The notes under the pieces were generated by a model, which saw nothing but the letters and a program-made list of their open reading frames with translations, was not told where the DNA came from and made no database searches. Of a stretch of 64,000 nucleotides of DNA, positions 18,139 to 26,076 are shown in pieces. The DNA is taken from contig NZ_ALJF01000008.1 of NCBI RefSeq assembly GCF_000300855.1, positions 124,001 to 188,000 of the forward strand. Reading direction: 5' to 3'. This stretch comes from Agrobacterium albertimagni AOL15. GTDB lineage: Bacteria > Pseudomonadota > Alphaproteobacteria > Rhizobiales > Rhizobiaceae. The position numbers were made by a program, and so were the translations under genes. The stretch's first letter is position 1. Every line of letters begins with the position of its first letter.

Positions 18139-18610
18139 GGTCAGGATCGACGAGCCCGTCCGAGGAAAGCATACGCTGGATCAGTAGATCCATCGTCTCG
18201 GCGAGGTGTTGGCACTCGTCGAGCGGCGTTGCAGAGAGCGTCCGCTCGATGAGCTCCGTCTGGATGCGCATCGCGTGTTCGCTGAGGCTCCGGCCTTCTT
18301 CCGTCAAGAAAAGTCTGAGCACTCGCTTGTCCCGCTGGTCAGCCCTGCGCTCGAGAAGCCCGCGCTTTTCCATCTGCGGCAGCAGCATGCTCATGTTGGA
18401 ACGCCCGACAAGCAGCTTGCGGGCAAGTTCCTGCTGGGAAATCCCCTCGAACCGATAGAGATTGACCAGGATATCCAGGTGCGGTGGCTTGATGTCGAGG
18501 GGTGCCAGCGCGCGTGCGAGCGCCTGCTGCATCAGCTGGCAGGCGCGCGCCACCGATATCCAACTGCGAAAACGAGGATGGTCCCAGGGGAAGGCTTGCT
18601 TTTCGTTCAT
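18119..18610 (-). CDS. MarR-family transcriptional regulator
   Basis: 163 residues with the winged-helix core: ISQQELARKLLVGRSNMSMLLPQMEKRGLLERRADQRDKRVLRLFLTEEG, where the recognition helix and the wing Asp/Arg pair of MarR proteins can be seen. The gene is divergent from an alpha/beta hydrolase, and the 48-bp gap holds a perfect palindrome (18624-18639), the usual arrangement for autoregulation plus control of the neighbour. Ligand unknown. Confidence 0.9.
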   Translation of the reverse strand: MNEKQAFPWDHPRFRSWISVARACQLMQQALARALAPLDIKPPHLDILVNLYRFEGISQQELARKLLVGRSNMSMLLPQMEKRGLLERRADQRDKRVLRLFLTEEGRSLSEHAMRIQTELIERTLSATPLDECQHLAETMDLLIQRMLSSDGLVDPDLSEDRG

Positions 18611-18623
18611 TCTTGTACTTTAT

Positions 18624-18639
18624 TGTTCAGCATTGAACA
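18624..18639. promoter_or_regulatory. Candidate MarR operator palindrome
   Basis: TGTTCA-gcat-TGAACA is a perfect 6-bp inverted repeat with a 4-base spacer, centred in the 48-bp divergent promoter region of the MarR gene and the hydrolase. Binding here could block both promoters. It is a prediction from symmetry and position only. Confidence 0.6.
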
Positions 18640-18658
18640 TTATGATGGGACTCTGACT

Positions 18659-19585
18659 ATGCCATCCTTTCCTCTCAAGGTCACCCGCTTGGCTTTCGCG
18701 CAGCTGGAGAAGGTTTCGCCGACCGTCGCCGGGCGGATCGCCTTCGAGCTCTTCTGTCGAACCCCGAGCCGCCGCCCGAAAGGCGACAAAGCCAAACAGG
18801 TCTTCATCGTCGGACGCAGTCGGTTGAGGCAGGCTTCGACCGTCCGGCTGGCGCTGTCGCGCGGCATGGCGGCCGCCCATCACCTCAGCTCGGGACCGGA
18901 AAGCGGCAACGGCGCTCGGTTTCTCGTTGTTCACGGCTGGGGCTCGCGTGCGGAATATCTCTCCGACATGGCGCTCGGATTGCGCCAGACGGGGGCCGAC
19001 GTGGTGGTCCTCGATCTGCCGGGGCACGGCGCCTCCAGCGGGCGGCGGCTCGACCTGAAGATCGCGGCCGAAGCCATCGTTGCCGCCGAGCGGCATTTCG
19101 GGCGATTCGACGGTGTTGTCGGCCACTCCTTCGGTGGCGCTGCCGTCATGATGGCGGCAGGGCGTGTCTTTCCCGATCAGCATCCATTGAATGCGCCCCG
19201 GATCGCCCTGATTGGCTCGCCCTCCAGCATGGGCGAGGTGTTCAATGGCTTTGCCTCCATGGTGGGGCTCGGGCGTGGCAGCGTCGGCGCGATGCGCAAT
19301 CGGGCCATGGATCTCGTCGGAGCGCAGGTCGAAGATCTGGATGGCGTCGCGGTGGCGCGGCGTATCGATCGGCCGCTGCTCGTCGTTCATGCCGAGGACG
19401 ACAAGGAGGTCAATGTCGGCCATGCGCAGCGCTATATCGGCGTGTCGCCGCATGTCCGCCATCTCTGGGCGAATGGTCACGGACACCGCAGGATCGTCAG
19501 CGCGCCTGAGGTGATCTCTGCTGTCGCCTCTTTCCTGGCTGGCGCCGAGGGTGTGTCGAGGGCCGGGAACCGCATGGTGTCATAG
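18659..19585 (+). CDS. Alpha/beta-fold hydrolase (probably MarR-controlled)
   Basis: 308 residues from the ATG at 18659, placed just after the divergent operator; the open frame extends upstream but over the MarR gene. FLVVHGWGSRAEYLSDMALGL gives the oxyanion HGWG motif, VLDLPGHGASSGRR the acid-side strand, VVGHSFGGAAV the GxSxG nucleophile elbow, and the C-terminal NGHGHRRIV the likely catalytic His, with the Asp in LLVVHAEDDKEV. Such enzymes hydrolyse esters or lactones; the substrate is not identifiable. No signal peptide is seen. Confidence 0.85.
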   Translation: MPSFPLKVTRLAFAQLEKVSPTVAGRIAFELFCRTPSRRPKGDKAKQVFIVGRSRLRQASTVRLALSRGMAAAHHLSSGPESGNGARFLVVHGWGSRAEYLSDMALGLRQTGADVVVLDLPGHGASSGRRLDLKIAAEAIVAAERHFGRFDGVVGHSFGGAAVMMAAGRVFPDQHPLNAPRIALIGSPSSMGEVFNGFASMVGLGRGSVGAMRNRAMDLVGAQVEDLDGVAVARRIDRPLLVVHAEDDKEVNVGHAQRYIGVSPHVRHLWANGHGHRRIVSAPEVISAVASFLAGAEGVSRAGNRMVS

Positions 19586-19652
19586 TGCCGTCATGGCTCT
19601 TGCCTAACCCGGGGCCGCCGCTAGGCTTGGCGGTCGGAGTGAGGAGTTCGGC

Positions 19653-20261
19653 ATGACAGTGATAACGACGATCGAGGATCTGAAGGCCATCTACGGCGAG
19701 GCAGGCGAGGCATCGACCGCCAAGGTCACCGAATTCCTGACGCCCGCCTACAGGACGATGATCGAGCGCTCGCCCTTCGTGGCGCTCGCGACGGTCGGTC
19801 CGGAGGGCCTTGATTGCTCGCCCCGCGGTGATCGCGGCGCGGTGGTGCGCATCGAAGACGACCGGACGCTCGCGCTGCCGGACTGGCGCGGCAATAACCG
19901 CATCGATTCGCTTCTGAACATAGTGCGCGACCCACGCGTGGCGCTGATGTTCCTCATTCCGGGCTCGAACAGCGTCATGCGGATCAACGGCCGGGCGGTG
20001 GTCTCGGTCGCGCCTGAACTTCTGGAAAGCTTCAAGATGGATGGACGCCATCCGCGAAGCGTCGTCGTGCTGACGATCGAGGAGGTATACTTCCAATGTG
20101 CGCGGGCCGTGATGCGGGCGGAGTTGTGGAATGTCGAAAGACAGGTTGCTGCGCACGACCTGCCGACGCCCGGCGACATGCTGAAGGCTGCAAAGCAGGA
20201 CTTCGATCGCGAAACCTATGATCGCGAATGGCCGGAGCGTGCGGCAAAGACGATGTGGTGA
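19653..20261 (+). CDS. Pyridoxamine 5'-phosphate oxidase-like FMN-binding protein (MSMEG_1061-like)
   Basis: 202 residues with GAGGAG before the ATG. A split-barrel flavin-binding fold is indicated by FVALATVGPEGLDCSPRGDRGAVVRI, LALPDWRGNNRIDSLLNIVRDPRVALMFL and MRINGRAVVS. This matches the PPOX family group whose members bind FMN or F420; a true PdxH function is unlikely because the length and C-terminus differ. The C-terminal segment ERQVAAHDLPTPGDMLK is typical of this subgroup. It is convergent with the diguanylate cyclase gene, 13 bases apart. Confidence 0.85.
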   Translation: MTVITTIEDLKAIYGEAGEASTAKVTEFLTPAYRTMIERSPFVALATVGPEGLDCSPRGDRGAVVRIEDDRTLALPDWRGNNRIDSLLNIVRDPRVALMFLIPGSNSVMRINGRAVVSVAPELLESFKMDGRHPRSVVVLTIEEVYFQCARAVMRAELWNVERQVAAHDLPTPGDMLKAAKQDFDRETYDREWPERAAKTMW

Positions 20262-20274
20262 TCTCCCACGGGGA

Positions 20275-21339
20275 TTACCGCTTGTAGATCAGCCAGCTCT
20301 TGGTGAAGTCTTTCTTCATCCCGTCTTCATAGGGCTTCGTCCGGTTCCTGCCGGCATTCTTGGCGCAGTAGAGAGCAATGTCGGACTTCGCGTAGAGTTC
20401 GCCCGCATCTTCGGAATCAGCGGCCATGGCGAAGCCCAGCGAGATGGTGATCGGGCCGTAATTGACGCCGGTCTTGGAATTCTTGAACGGCGTCGTTTCC
20501 AGCGCGATGCGGATACGCTCGCAGGTCTGGTAGATTTCCTCTGCCGTGTTGCCCTCGACGATGATGGCAAACTCTTCACCGCCTGTGCGGGCAACGAAGC
20601 AGTCCTTTCGGACATTGCTGCGGATCACGGTTGCGACGGTCGCGAGGATCTTGTCGCCGACCGGATGGCCATAGGCGTCGTTGATCTTCTTGAAGTTGTC
20701 GATATCGGCGAGGACGAGGCCGGCCAGCGGTCTGGCGTCGCTCGAGTAGACGGCGGCAAGCTTCTCGTCGAAGGCGCGACGATTGGCAATGCGCGTCAGG
20801 GAATCGGTGTTGGCAATCCGCTTGTATTCATCGAGTTCGCGACGGACTTCGTCCATCTCCTTTGAACGCTCGGACATCTGTACGACGGTCTGTTCGCCGT
20901 GCGCCATGGTCGAGCCAGTGGCTTCCGTCAGGATGTTGATGGCGCTGCGCAGGATGTCGGCGCTGTTCGTGCTCTTCGAGTTGATCCGGTGATAGGTCTC
21001 GCCGAGGAGCCGGTTATAGCTTTGCAGCGATGTCTGTTCCTGCTGCAAAAGACGCAGCAATCCATCCAGTTCGCCGATCAGCTTGGAATGGGCATTCTCG
21101 ATGGCGCGGCCCTGATGGCTGCCGAAATACTGCTCTCCGAGCGCGTCGAGTTCGTCCTGGTTGGCGCGACTGCCGAGCGCTGCCAGCTCGCGGGTGAGAG
21201 ACGGGTTGGAGCCGATATAGGCTTCGTAGAACAGCTCGTAATTACGCGGGATCGGGGCGACCCCCATCGAGCGCATCGCATATGTGATCTGTGCCGCGAC
21301 GTCAGGTGCCTGCGTCTTTGGCGGTGTTGCCGTGCTCAT
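20275..21339 (-). CDS. Diguanylate cyclase (GGDEF domain)
   Basis: 354 residues from the ATG at 21339 (GGAG upstream); an earlier in-frame start at 21372 lacks a ribosome site. The N-terminal 170 residues are soluble and helical, with no membrane segment. The GGDEF domain starts at ANTDSLTRIANRRAF, has the metal-binding DIDNFKKINDAYGHPVGD and the active-site GGEEF at about 253-257. The product-inhibition site RxxD is degenerate (RKDC), so feedback inhibition by c-di-GMP is probably weak or absent. It makes c-di-GMP from GTP. No EAL domain or obvious partner is adjacent. Confidence 0.92.
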   Translation of the reverse strand: MSTATPPKTQAPDVAAQITYAMRSMGVAPIPRNYELFYEAYIGSNPSLTRELAALGSRANQDELDALGEQYFGSHQGRAIENAHSKLIGELDGLLRLLQQEQTSLQSYNRLLGETYHRINSKSTNSADILRSAINILTEATGSTMAHGEQTVVQMSERSKEMDEVRRELDEYKRIANTDSLTRIANRRAFDEKLAAVYSSDARPLAGLVLADIDNFKKINDAYGHPVGDKILATVATVIRSNVRKDCFVARTGGEEFAIIVEGNTAEEIYQTCERIRIALETTPFKNSKTGVNYGPITISLGFAMAADSEDAGELYAKSDIALYCAKNAGRNRTKPYEDGMKKDFTKSWLIYKR

Positions 21340-21478
21340 TCGGCCAACTCCAATGGTCGTCACTCGAGACATTCAAGGGTCCAAAGATTCAATTAGCGGC
21401 AAATGATTTGAAAATGTTTAATCTTCTCGCCATGAGAAGTGATGGGCGCGAAATGAGCATTTAGCGTCCACATGCGCA

Positions 21479-21499
21479 ACCTCTTGTAAAACAAGAGGT
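21479..21499. terminator. Hairpin, second of a pair downstream of class I fumarase
   Basis: A perfect 9-bp inverted repeat ACCTCTTGT / ACAAGAGGT with an AAA loop, between the stronger hairpin at 21508-21531 and the start of the diguanylate cyclase gene. It may be a backup terminator or a leader structure of the downstream gene. Confidence 0.5.
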
Positions 21500-21507
21500 A
21501 ATTTGCT

Positions 21508-21531
21508 GTTGCGGAGGTTTCCCTCCGCAAC
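21508..21531 (-). terminator. Strong hairpin downstream of class I fumarase
   Basis: A perfect 10-bp inverted repeat GTTGCGGAGG / CCTCCGCAAC. In the minus-strand transcript the loop is GAAA, a stable GNRA tetraloop, 25 bases after the fumarase stop. The following sequence is AGCAAATTACC rather than a T-run, so termination may be partial or the stem may protect the 3' end. Confidence 0.6.
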
Positions 21532-21556
21532 GTGCGAGCATTATTTTCGACGAGTT

Positions 21557-23164
21557 TCAGCCGAGATTGAATTCCTGGAAGAAATCGTTGCCCTTGTCGT
21601 CGGTGACGATGAAGGCCGGGAAGTCTTCGACCTCGATCTTCCAGACAGCTTCCATTCCCAGTTCTGGGTACTCCAAGACTTCGACCTTCTTGATGCAATC
21701 CTGGGCGAGACGGGCGGCCGGGCCGCCGATCGAGCCGAGATAGAAGCCGCCATGGGTCTTGCAGGCCTCACGCACGGCGCGCGAGCGGTTGCCCTTGGCC
21801 AGCATCACCATCGAGCCGCCGAAAGACTGGAACTGGTCGACATAACTGTCCATACGGCCGGCGGTGGTCGGTCCAAAGGAGCCTGAGGCATAACCCGTTG
21901 GCGTCTTGGCCGGACCGGCGTAATAGACCGGATGGTTCTTCATGTAGTCCGGCATGCCTTCGCCCTTTTCCAGGCGATCGCGGATCTTCGAATGGGCGAG
22001 GTCGCGGGCAACGATGATCGTGCCGGTCAACGACAGGCGGGTCTTGACCGGGTGTTTGGTGAGTTCGGCCAGAATACCGCTCATCGGCTGGTTGAGGTCG
22101 ATCTTGACCACCGAAGACGACAGGGCGGTATCGTCGATCTCGGGCATGTATTTCGACGGATCGGTTTCCAGCTGCTCGATATAGATGCCGTCCTTGGTGA
22201 TCTTGCCCTTGGCCTGGCGGTCGGCGGAACAGCTAACACCGAGGCCGATCGGCAGCGATGCGCCGTGGCGGGGGAGGCGGATGACGCGCACGTCATGACA
22301 GAAATACTTGCCGCCGAACTGCGCGCCGACGCCCATCGACTGGGTCAGCTTGTGAATTTCCTTCTCCATCTCGATGTCCCGGAAGGCGTGGCCGCTTTCG
22401 GAGCCTTCGGTCGGGAGGTCGTCGAGATAGCGCGCCGAGGCGAGCTTGACGGTCTTCAGCGTCATCTCGGCGGAAAGGCCGCCGATGACGATCGCCAGAT
22501 GGTAGGGAGGACAGGCTGCCGTCCCTAACGTGAGGATCTTCTCCTTGAGGAAGTCGATCATCCGGTCATGGGTCAGAAGCGACGGTGTGCCCTGGTAGAG
22601 GAAAGTCTTGTTTGCTGAACCGCCACCCTTCGCCATGAACAGAAACTTGTAGGCGTCCTCGCCCTCTTCGTAGAGGTCGATCTGGGCGGGGAGGTTGGTT
22701 TTGGTGTTCTTTTCCTCGAACATCTTGATCGGGGCGAGCTGCGAGTAACGCAGATTGCGGCGCTCATAGGCGTCGCGCACGCCTTTGGCCAGTGCAGCGT
22801 AGTCCTGACCATCGGTCCAGACGCGGCGACCCTTCTTGCCCATGACGATTGCAGTACCCGTGTCCTGACACATCGGCAGGATGCCGCCGGCGGCGATGTT
22901 GGCGTTCTTCAGGAGGTCGAAGGCGACAAAGCGATCATTGTCGGTCGCCTCGGGGTCTTCGAGGATCGAGGCAAGCTGTTTCAAGTGGCCGGGACGCAGC
23001 AGGTGATTGATGTCCGAAAGGGCGGTCTCCGCGAGTAGGCGCAGGCCCTCAGGCTCGACGGTCAGGATCTCCTGACCCTTGAAAGTTTCGACCGAAACAT
23101 AATCGGATGTGATCTTGCGATAGGGGGTGAGGTCTTCGCCTAGGGGAAAGAGATCGTCTGCCAT
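21557..23164 (-). CDS. Fumarate hydratase class I (iron-sulfur)
   Basis: 535 residues from the ATG at 23164. The N-terminal part carries [19 protein letters not shown], with the cysteine that ligates the 4Fe-4S cluster; further cluster cysteines lie in [16 protein letters not shown] and [14 protein letters not shown]. The C-terminal domain has [21 protein letters not shown]. It hydrates fumarate to L-malate in the TCA cycle and is oxygen-sensitive, in contrast to the class II enzyme encoded 1.1 kb upstream. Length is normal for fused alpha/beta class I fumarases. Two hairpins follow. Confidence 0.93.
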   Translation of the reverse strand: MADDLFPLGEDLTPYRKITSDYVSVETFKGQEILTVEPEGLRLLAETALSDINHLLRPGHLKQLASILEDPEATDNDRFVAFDLLKNANIAAGGILPMCQDTGTAIVMGKKGRRVWTDGQDYAALAKGVRDAYERRNLRYSQLAPIKMFEEKNTKTNLPAQIDLYEEGEDAYKFLFMAKGGGSANKTFLYQGTPSLLTHDRMIDFLKEKILTLGTAACPPYHLAIVIGGLSAEMTLKTVKLASARYLDDLPTEGSESGHAFRDIEMEKEIHKLTQSMGVGAQFGGKYFCHDVRVIRLPRHGASLPIGLGVSCSADRQAKGKITKDGIYIEQLETDPSKYMPEIDDTALSSSVVKIDLNQPMSGILAELTKHPVKTRLSLTGTIIVARDLAHSKIRDRLEKGEGMPDYMKNHPVYYAGPAKTPTGYASGSFGPTTAGRMDSYVDQFQSFGGSMVMLAKGNRSRAVREACKTHGGFYLGSIGGPAARLAQDCIKKVEVLEYPELGMEAVWKIEVEDFPAFIVTDDKGNDFFQEFNLG

Positions 23165-23331
23165 CACAGGGCCTTTCGTGGCATCAGCTTGGAGTTTGCG
23201 GTGGTTTAAGCGCAAGCCCTTAAGATTTCAATGCGGCGAAAGCCGAAGGCTCAAGCGTTGACAGGGCAGCCGCGTATCTGAAAAACCCCGGCTCGGACAC
23301 GCGTCGCGTGCGATGGATTCGGAGGTGCATC

Positions 23332-24204
23332 ATGAGCTTGAATGTGGCGAAGGGAACGAACTGGCGCCGATCGATCGTCGTCAAGATTTTTCTGGTCTGC
23401 TTCGTCTGCATCCATATCCCGCTGATCGCCTTGCTGTTGAACTTCGGTACGGGAGCCAGTTCAAACCCGCTGTCCGTCGGTCTTGTCGTTCTGGTGGCTA
23501 CGCTGATCGGTACTGTCGCCTGCCTAGCGACAATGTGGTGGCTGACGCTCCCCTTGCGCAACCTGGCAAAGGCCATCAGCCAATATCGCGCCGGAGGCAC
23601 CTTCGCCGAGGAGCAGTTGAGCAAATATGGCGAAGACGAAATTGCGGTGGTTACGCGCGCCGTCTGCGGGATGGTCGGGGAGATTTCGGCGCTTGCGGAA
23701 CGGGTGAACGGAGAGCCGGGACTTGATCCGCTCACCGGTCTCATGAACGCCAGCGCCGTCTATGGCGTGCCGTTGCCGAGGCTTCCCGCACAAGCCGAGG
23801 GCGGCATCGACATCTATGTCGCCGTTTTCGAGTTGGAAACGATCGAGGCCGTAAGTGCCCGGCATGGCCGCGAGGTGGCCGATATGGTGCTCGTTGCCGT
23901 CGGAGATCTGGTGCGCCTGCACTTTGCGCCTCGACAGATTGCAGCACGCATGTCGGGAACGACCTTCATGCTGCTTTTTGCCGATGATCCGATCGCCGTC
24001 ATCCACTCATGCTGTGACGCCATCCGAAAAAACGTGGAGCAACTCGAGGTTGGCCCCCTTGCGGCAGGCAGCCTTCGGCTGACCTTCGGCCTTGCTCCGC
24101 GTCGGACCGACGAAGCGATGGCCGACCTGCTGCACAGGGCAGACATGGCGCTTTTCAGGGCCAAGGATACGCTTCGCACCGGGTTGGAAACGCTGAAGCC
24201 CTGA
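23332..24204 (+). CDS. Membrane-anchored HAMP protein with a degenerate GGDEF domain
   Basis: 290 residues from the ATG at 23332, which has GGAGG upstream. Two transmembrane helices (about 16-37 and 47-72) are followed by a HAMP-like region (LPLRNLAKAISQYRAGG) and a GGDEF fold that begins with DPLTGLMNA and ends with LLHRADMALFRAKD. The active-site motif is replaced by SGTTF at about 208-212 and the metal-binding acidic segment is also missing, so catalysis is not expected. It may be a c-di-GMP-independent structural or regulatory protein. It sits between the two fumarase genes. Confidence 0.85.
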   Translation: MSLNVAKGTNWRRSIVVKIFLVCFVCIHIPLIALLLNFGTGASSNPLSVGLVVLVATLIGTVACLATMWWLTLPLRNLAKAISQYRAGGTFAEEQLSKYGEDEIAVVTRAVCGMVGEISALAERVNGEPGLDPLTGLMNASAVYGVPLPRLPAQAEGGIDIYVAVFELETIEAVSARHGREVADMVLVAVGDLVRLHFAPRQIAARMSGTTFMLLFADDPIAVIHSCCDAIRKNVEQLEVGPLAAGSLRLTFGLAPRRTDEAMADLLHRADMALFRAKDTLRTGLETLKP

Positions 24205-24206
24205 GG

Positions 24207-24228
24207 GCGAGGGGCTCGCACCCCTCGC
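24207..24228. terminator. Hairpin between convergent degenerate-GGDEF and fumC genes
   Basis: A perfect 8-bp inverted repeat GCGAGGGG / CCCCTCGC with loop CTCGCA, two bases after the rightward stop and 25 bases before the fumC stop. No T-run is present, so it is at best a Rho-assisted or bidirectional stem. Confidence 0.45.
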
Positions 24229-24252
24229 GTCTCGCGGACCTGATGACAGGCG

Positions 24253-25641
24253 TCACTGCGGTCCGATCATTAGTTCCGGCCGGACATATTGGTCGAATTC
24301 CTCGTTTGTGAGGTAGCCGCCGCCGACCGCTTCTTCGCGCAGAGTGGTGCCGTTCTTGTGCGCGGTCTTGGCGATCTTGGCGCAGGTGTCATAGCCGAGG
24401 CGGCTGTTGAGCGCCGTCACCAGCATCAGCGAAGTCTCCACTCCCTTGCGGATGTTGTCCTCGCGGGCCTCGATGCCGACGACACAATTGTCGGTGAAGG
24501 ACACGGCGGCGTCGCCCAGAAGCTGGACCGACTGCAAGAAATTATAGGCCATCATCGGATTGTAGACATTGAGCTCGAAATGGCCCTGGCTGCCGGCAAA
24601 GGTGATGGCCGCCTGATTGCCGAAGATGTGGGCGCAGACCTGGGTCAGCGCCTCCGACTGGGTCGGATTGACCTTGCCCGGCATGATCGACGAGCCGGGC
24701 TCGTTTTCCGGCAGCGCCAGTTCGCCGAGGCCCGCGCGGGGACCGGAGCCAAGGAAGCGGATGTCATTGGCGATCTTGAAGAGGGCCGCTGCCGTCGCAT
24801 TGATCGCGCCGTGGGCAAAGACCATGGCGTCATGGGCGGCCAGCGCCTCGAACTTGTTTGGCGCGGTGACGAATGGCAGGCCGGTGATCTTGGCGATTTC
24901 CTCGGCCACCTTTTCGGCAAAGCCGACCGGGGCATTGAGGCCGGTGCCGACGGCTGTACCGCCTTGGGCGAGTTCGTAGAGGCCGGGCAGGGTGATTTCG
25001 ATGCGCTTGATCGATGAGGCGACCTGGGCGGCATAGCCACCGAACTCCTGGCCAAGCGTCAGCGGCGTCGCATCCTGCGTGTGCGTGCGACCGATCTTGA
25101 TGATGTGTGCGAAGGCTTTCGCCTTGGCATCCAGCGCCGCATGAAGGTGCTTCAGGGCCGGGAGCAGATGATGGACGACATGCTCTGACGCCGCGATATG
25201 CATGGCCGTTGGATAAGTGTCGTTCGACGACTGGCTCATGTTGACGTGGTCGTTAGGATGGACAGGCTTTTTTGAGCCCATCTCGCCGCCCAGCATCTCG
25301 ATAGCGCGGTTCGAGATCACCTCATTGGCATTCATGTTCGACTGTGTGCCAGAGCCCGTCTGCCACACCACCAGAGGAAAGTGATCGTTGAGCTTGCCGT
25401 CAATCACCTCCTGGGCCGCAGTGACGATCGCATCGCCGAGTGCCGGATCGAGCTTGCCGAGCGCCATATTGGCGCGGGCGGCGGCCTGCTTGACGATCCC
25501 CAGCGCTCGCACCACCGGCAGCGGCTGCTTTTCCCAGCCGATCTTGAAGTTGCCGAGCGACCGCTCGGCCTGTGCGCCCCAATAGCGGTCGGAGGCGACC
25601 TCGATCGGGCCGAAAGTGTCGGTTTCTGTGCGATGGGTCAT
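24253..25641 (-). CDS. fumC: Fumarate hydratase class II
   Basis: 462 residues from the ATG at 25641 (AGGAA upstream), normal for FumC. Diagnostic segments are [47 protein letters not shown] and the superfamily signature [15 protein letters not shown], whose serine acts as the catalytic base. It is the oxygen-stable fumarase of the TCA cycle. A class I enzyme for the same reaction is encoded close by on the same strand, with a degenerate GGDEF gene between them on the opposite strand. Confidence 0.96.
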   Translation of the reverse strand: MTHRTETDTFGPIEVASDRYWGAQAERSLGNFKIGWEKQPLPVVRALGIVKQAAARANMALGKLDPALGDAIVTAAQEVIDGKLNDHFPLVVWQTGSGTQSNMNANEVISNRAIEMLGGEMGSKKPVHPNDHVNMSQSSNDTYPTAMHIAASEHVVHHLLPALKHLHAALDAKAKAFAHIIKIGRTHTQDATPLTLGQEFGGYAAQVASSIKRIEITLPGLYELAQGGTAVGTGLNAPVGFAEKVAEEIAKITGLPFVTAPNKFEALAAHDAMVFAHGAINATAAALFKIANDIRFLGSGPRAGLGELALPENEPGSSIMPGKVNPTQSEALTQVCAHIFGNQAAITFAGSQGHFELNVYNPMMAYNFLQSVQLLGDAAVSFTDNCVVGIEAREDNIRKGVETSLMLVTALNSRLGYDTCAKIAKTAHKNGTTLREEAVGGGYLTNEEFDQYVRPELMIGPQ

Positions 25642-26076
25642 AGGATTTCCTGCCTGTGGGATGGTGGATCTGGCTGGTCGTGAAGCGGTGCTTTGCATTT
25701 AGGGAGTGACGCATGCGATACAAGCCGATGAACAGAAGTCGATAATTTTGTTCAAGTATTTCTCGCGCCGTGGACGCTCGCCTCGTGTCGGGTGCCTGTG
25801 TCCTTTGCGGCACGTCTCACGACTATTTGTCCGCGGCTGGAAACGGTTCGCCCGCCGACGCTGTGCAGGATTTGTTAACGTCAATCAAAATTTAACGAAT
25901 ATTTCCATTTAGTTTGCGCGGAGGCGATGGCGGACATCGCCGGTCGGGTCACGCAAAGTTGAGGCCGACGGGTGAGCCCGCATGACATTGTCCAACTTTT
26001 CAATGAAATGCCGATCCGCTAGTGATCCGCGCATGACCAAACGTGCTTCGAGTCCGTTTGTGACTCGGACCGGGAA
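25642..26076 (+). other. Intergenic region between fumC and the L,D-transpeptidase gene (435 bp)
   Basis: This divergent promoter region has no supported gene. An AT-rich stretch at about 25870-25915 is the likeliest promoter area. Near the right end CGAGTC-cgtttgt-GACTCG (26048-26066) is an inverted repeat whose arms are both GANTC sites, the target of the CcrM methyltransferase of alphaproteobacteria; it lies only about 10 bases before the transpeptidase start. Confidence 0.4.
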
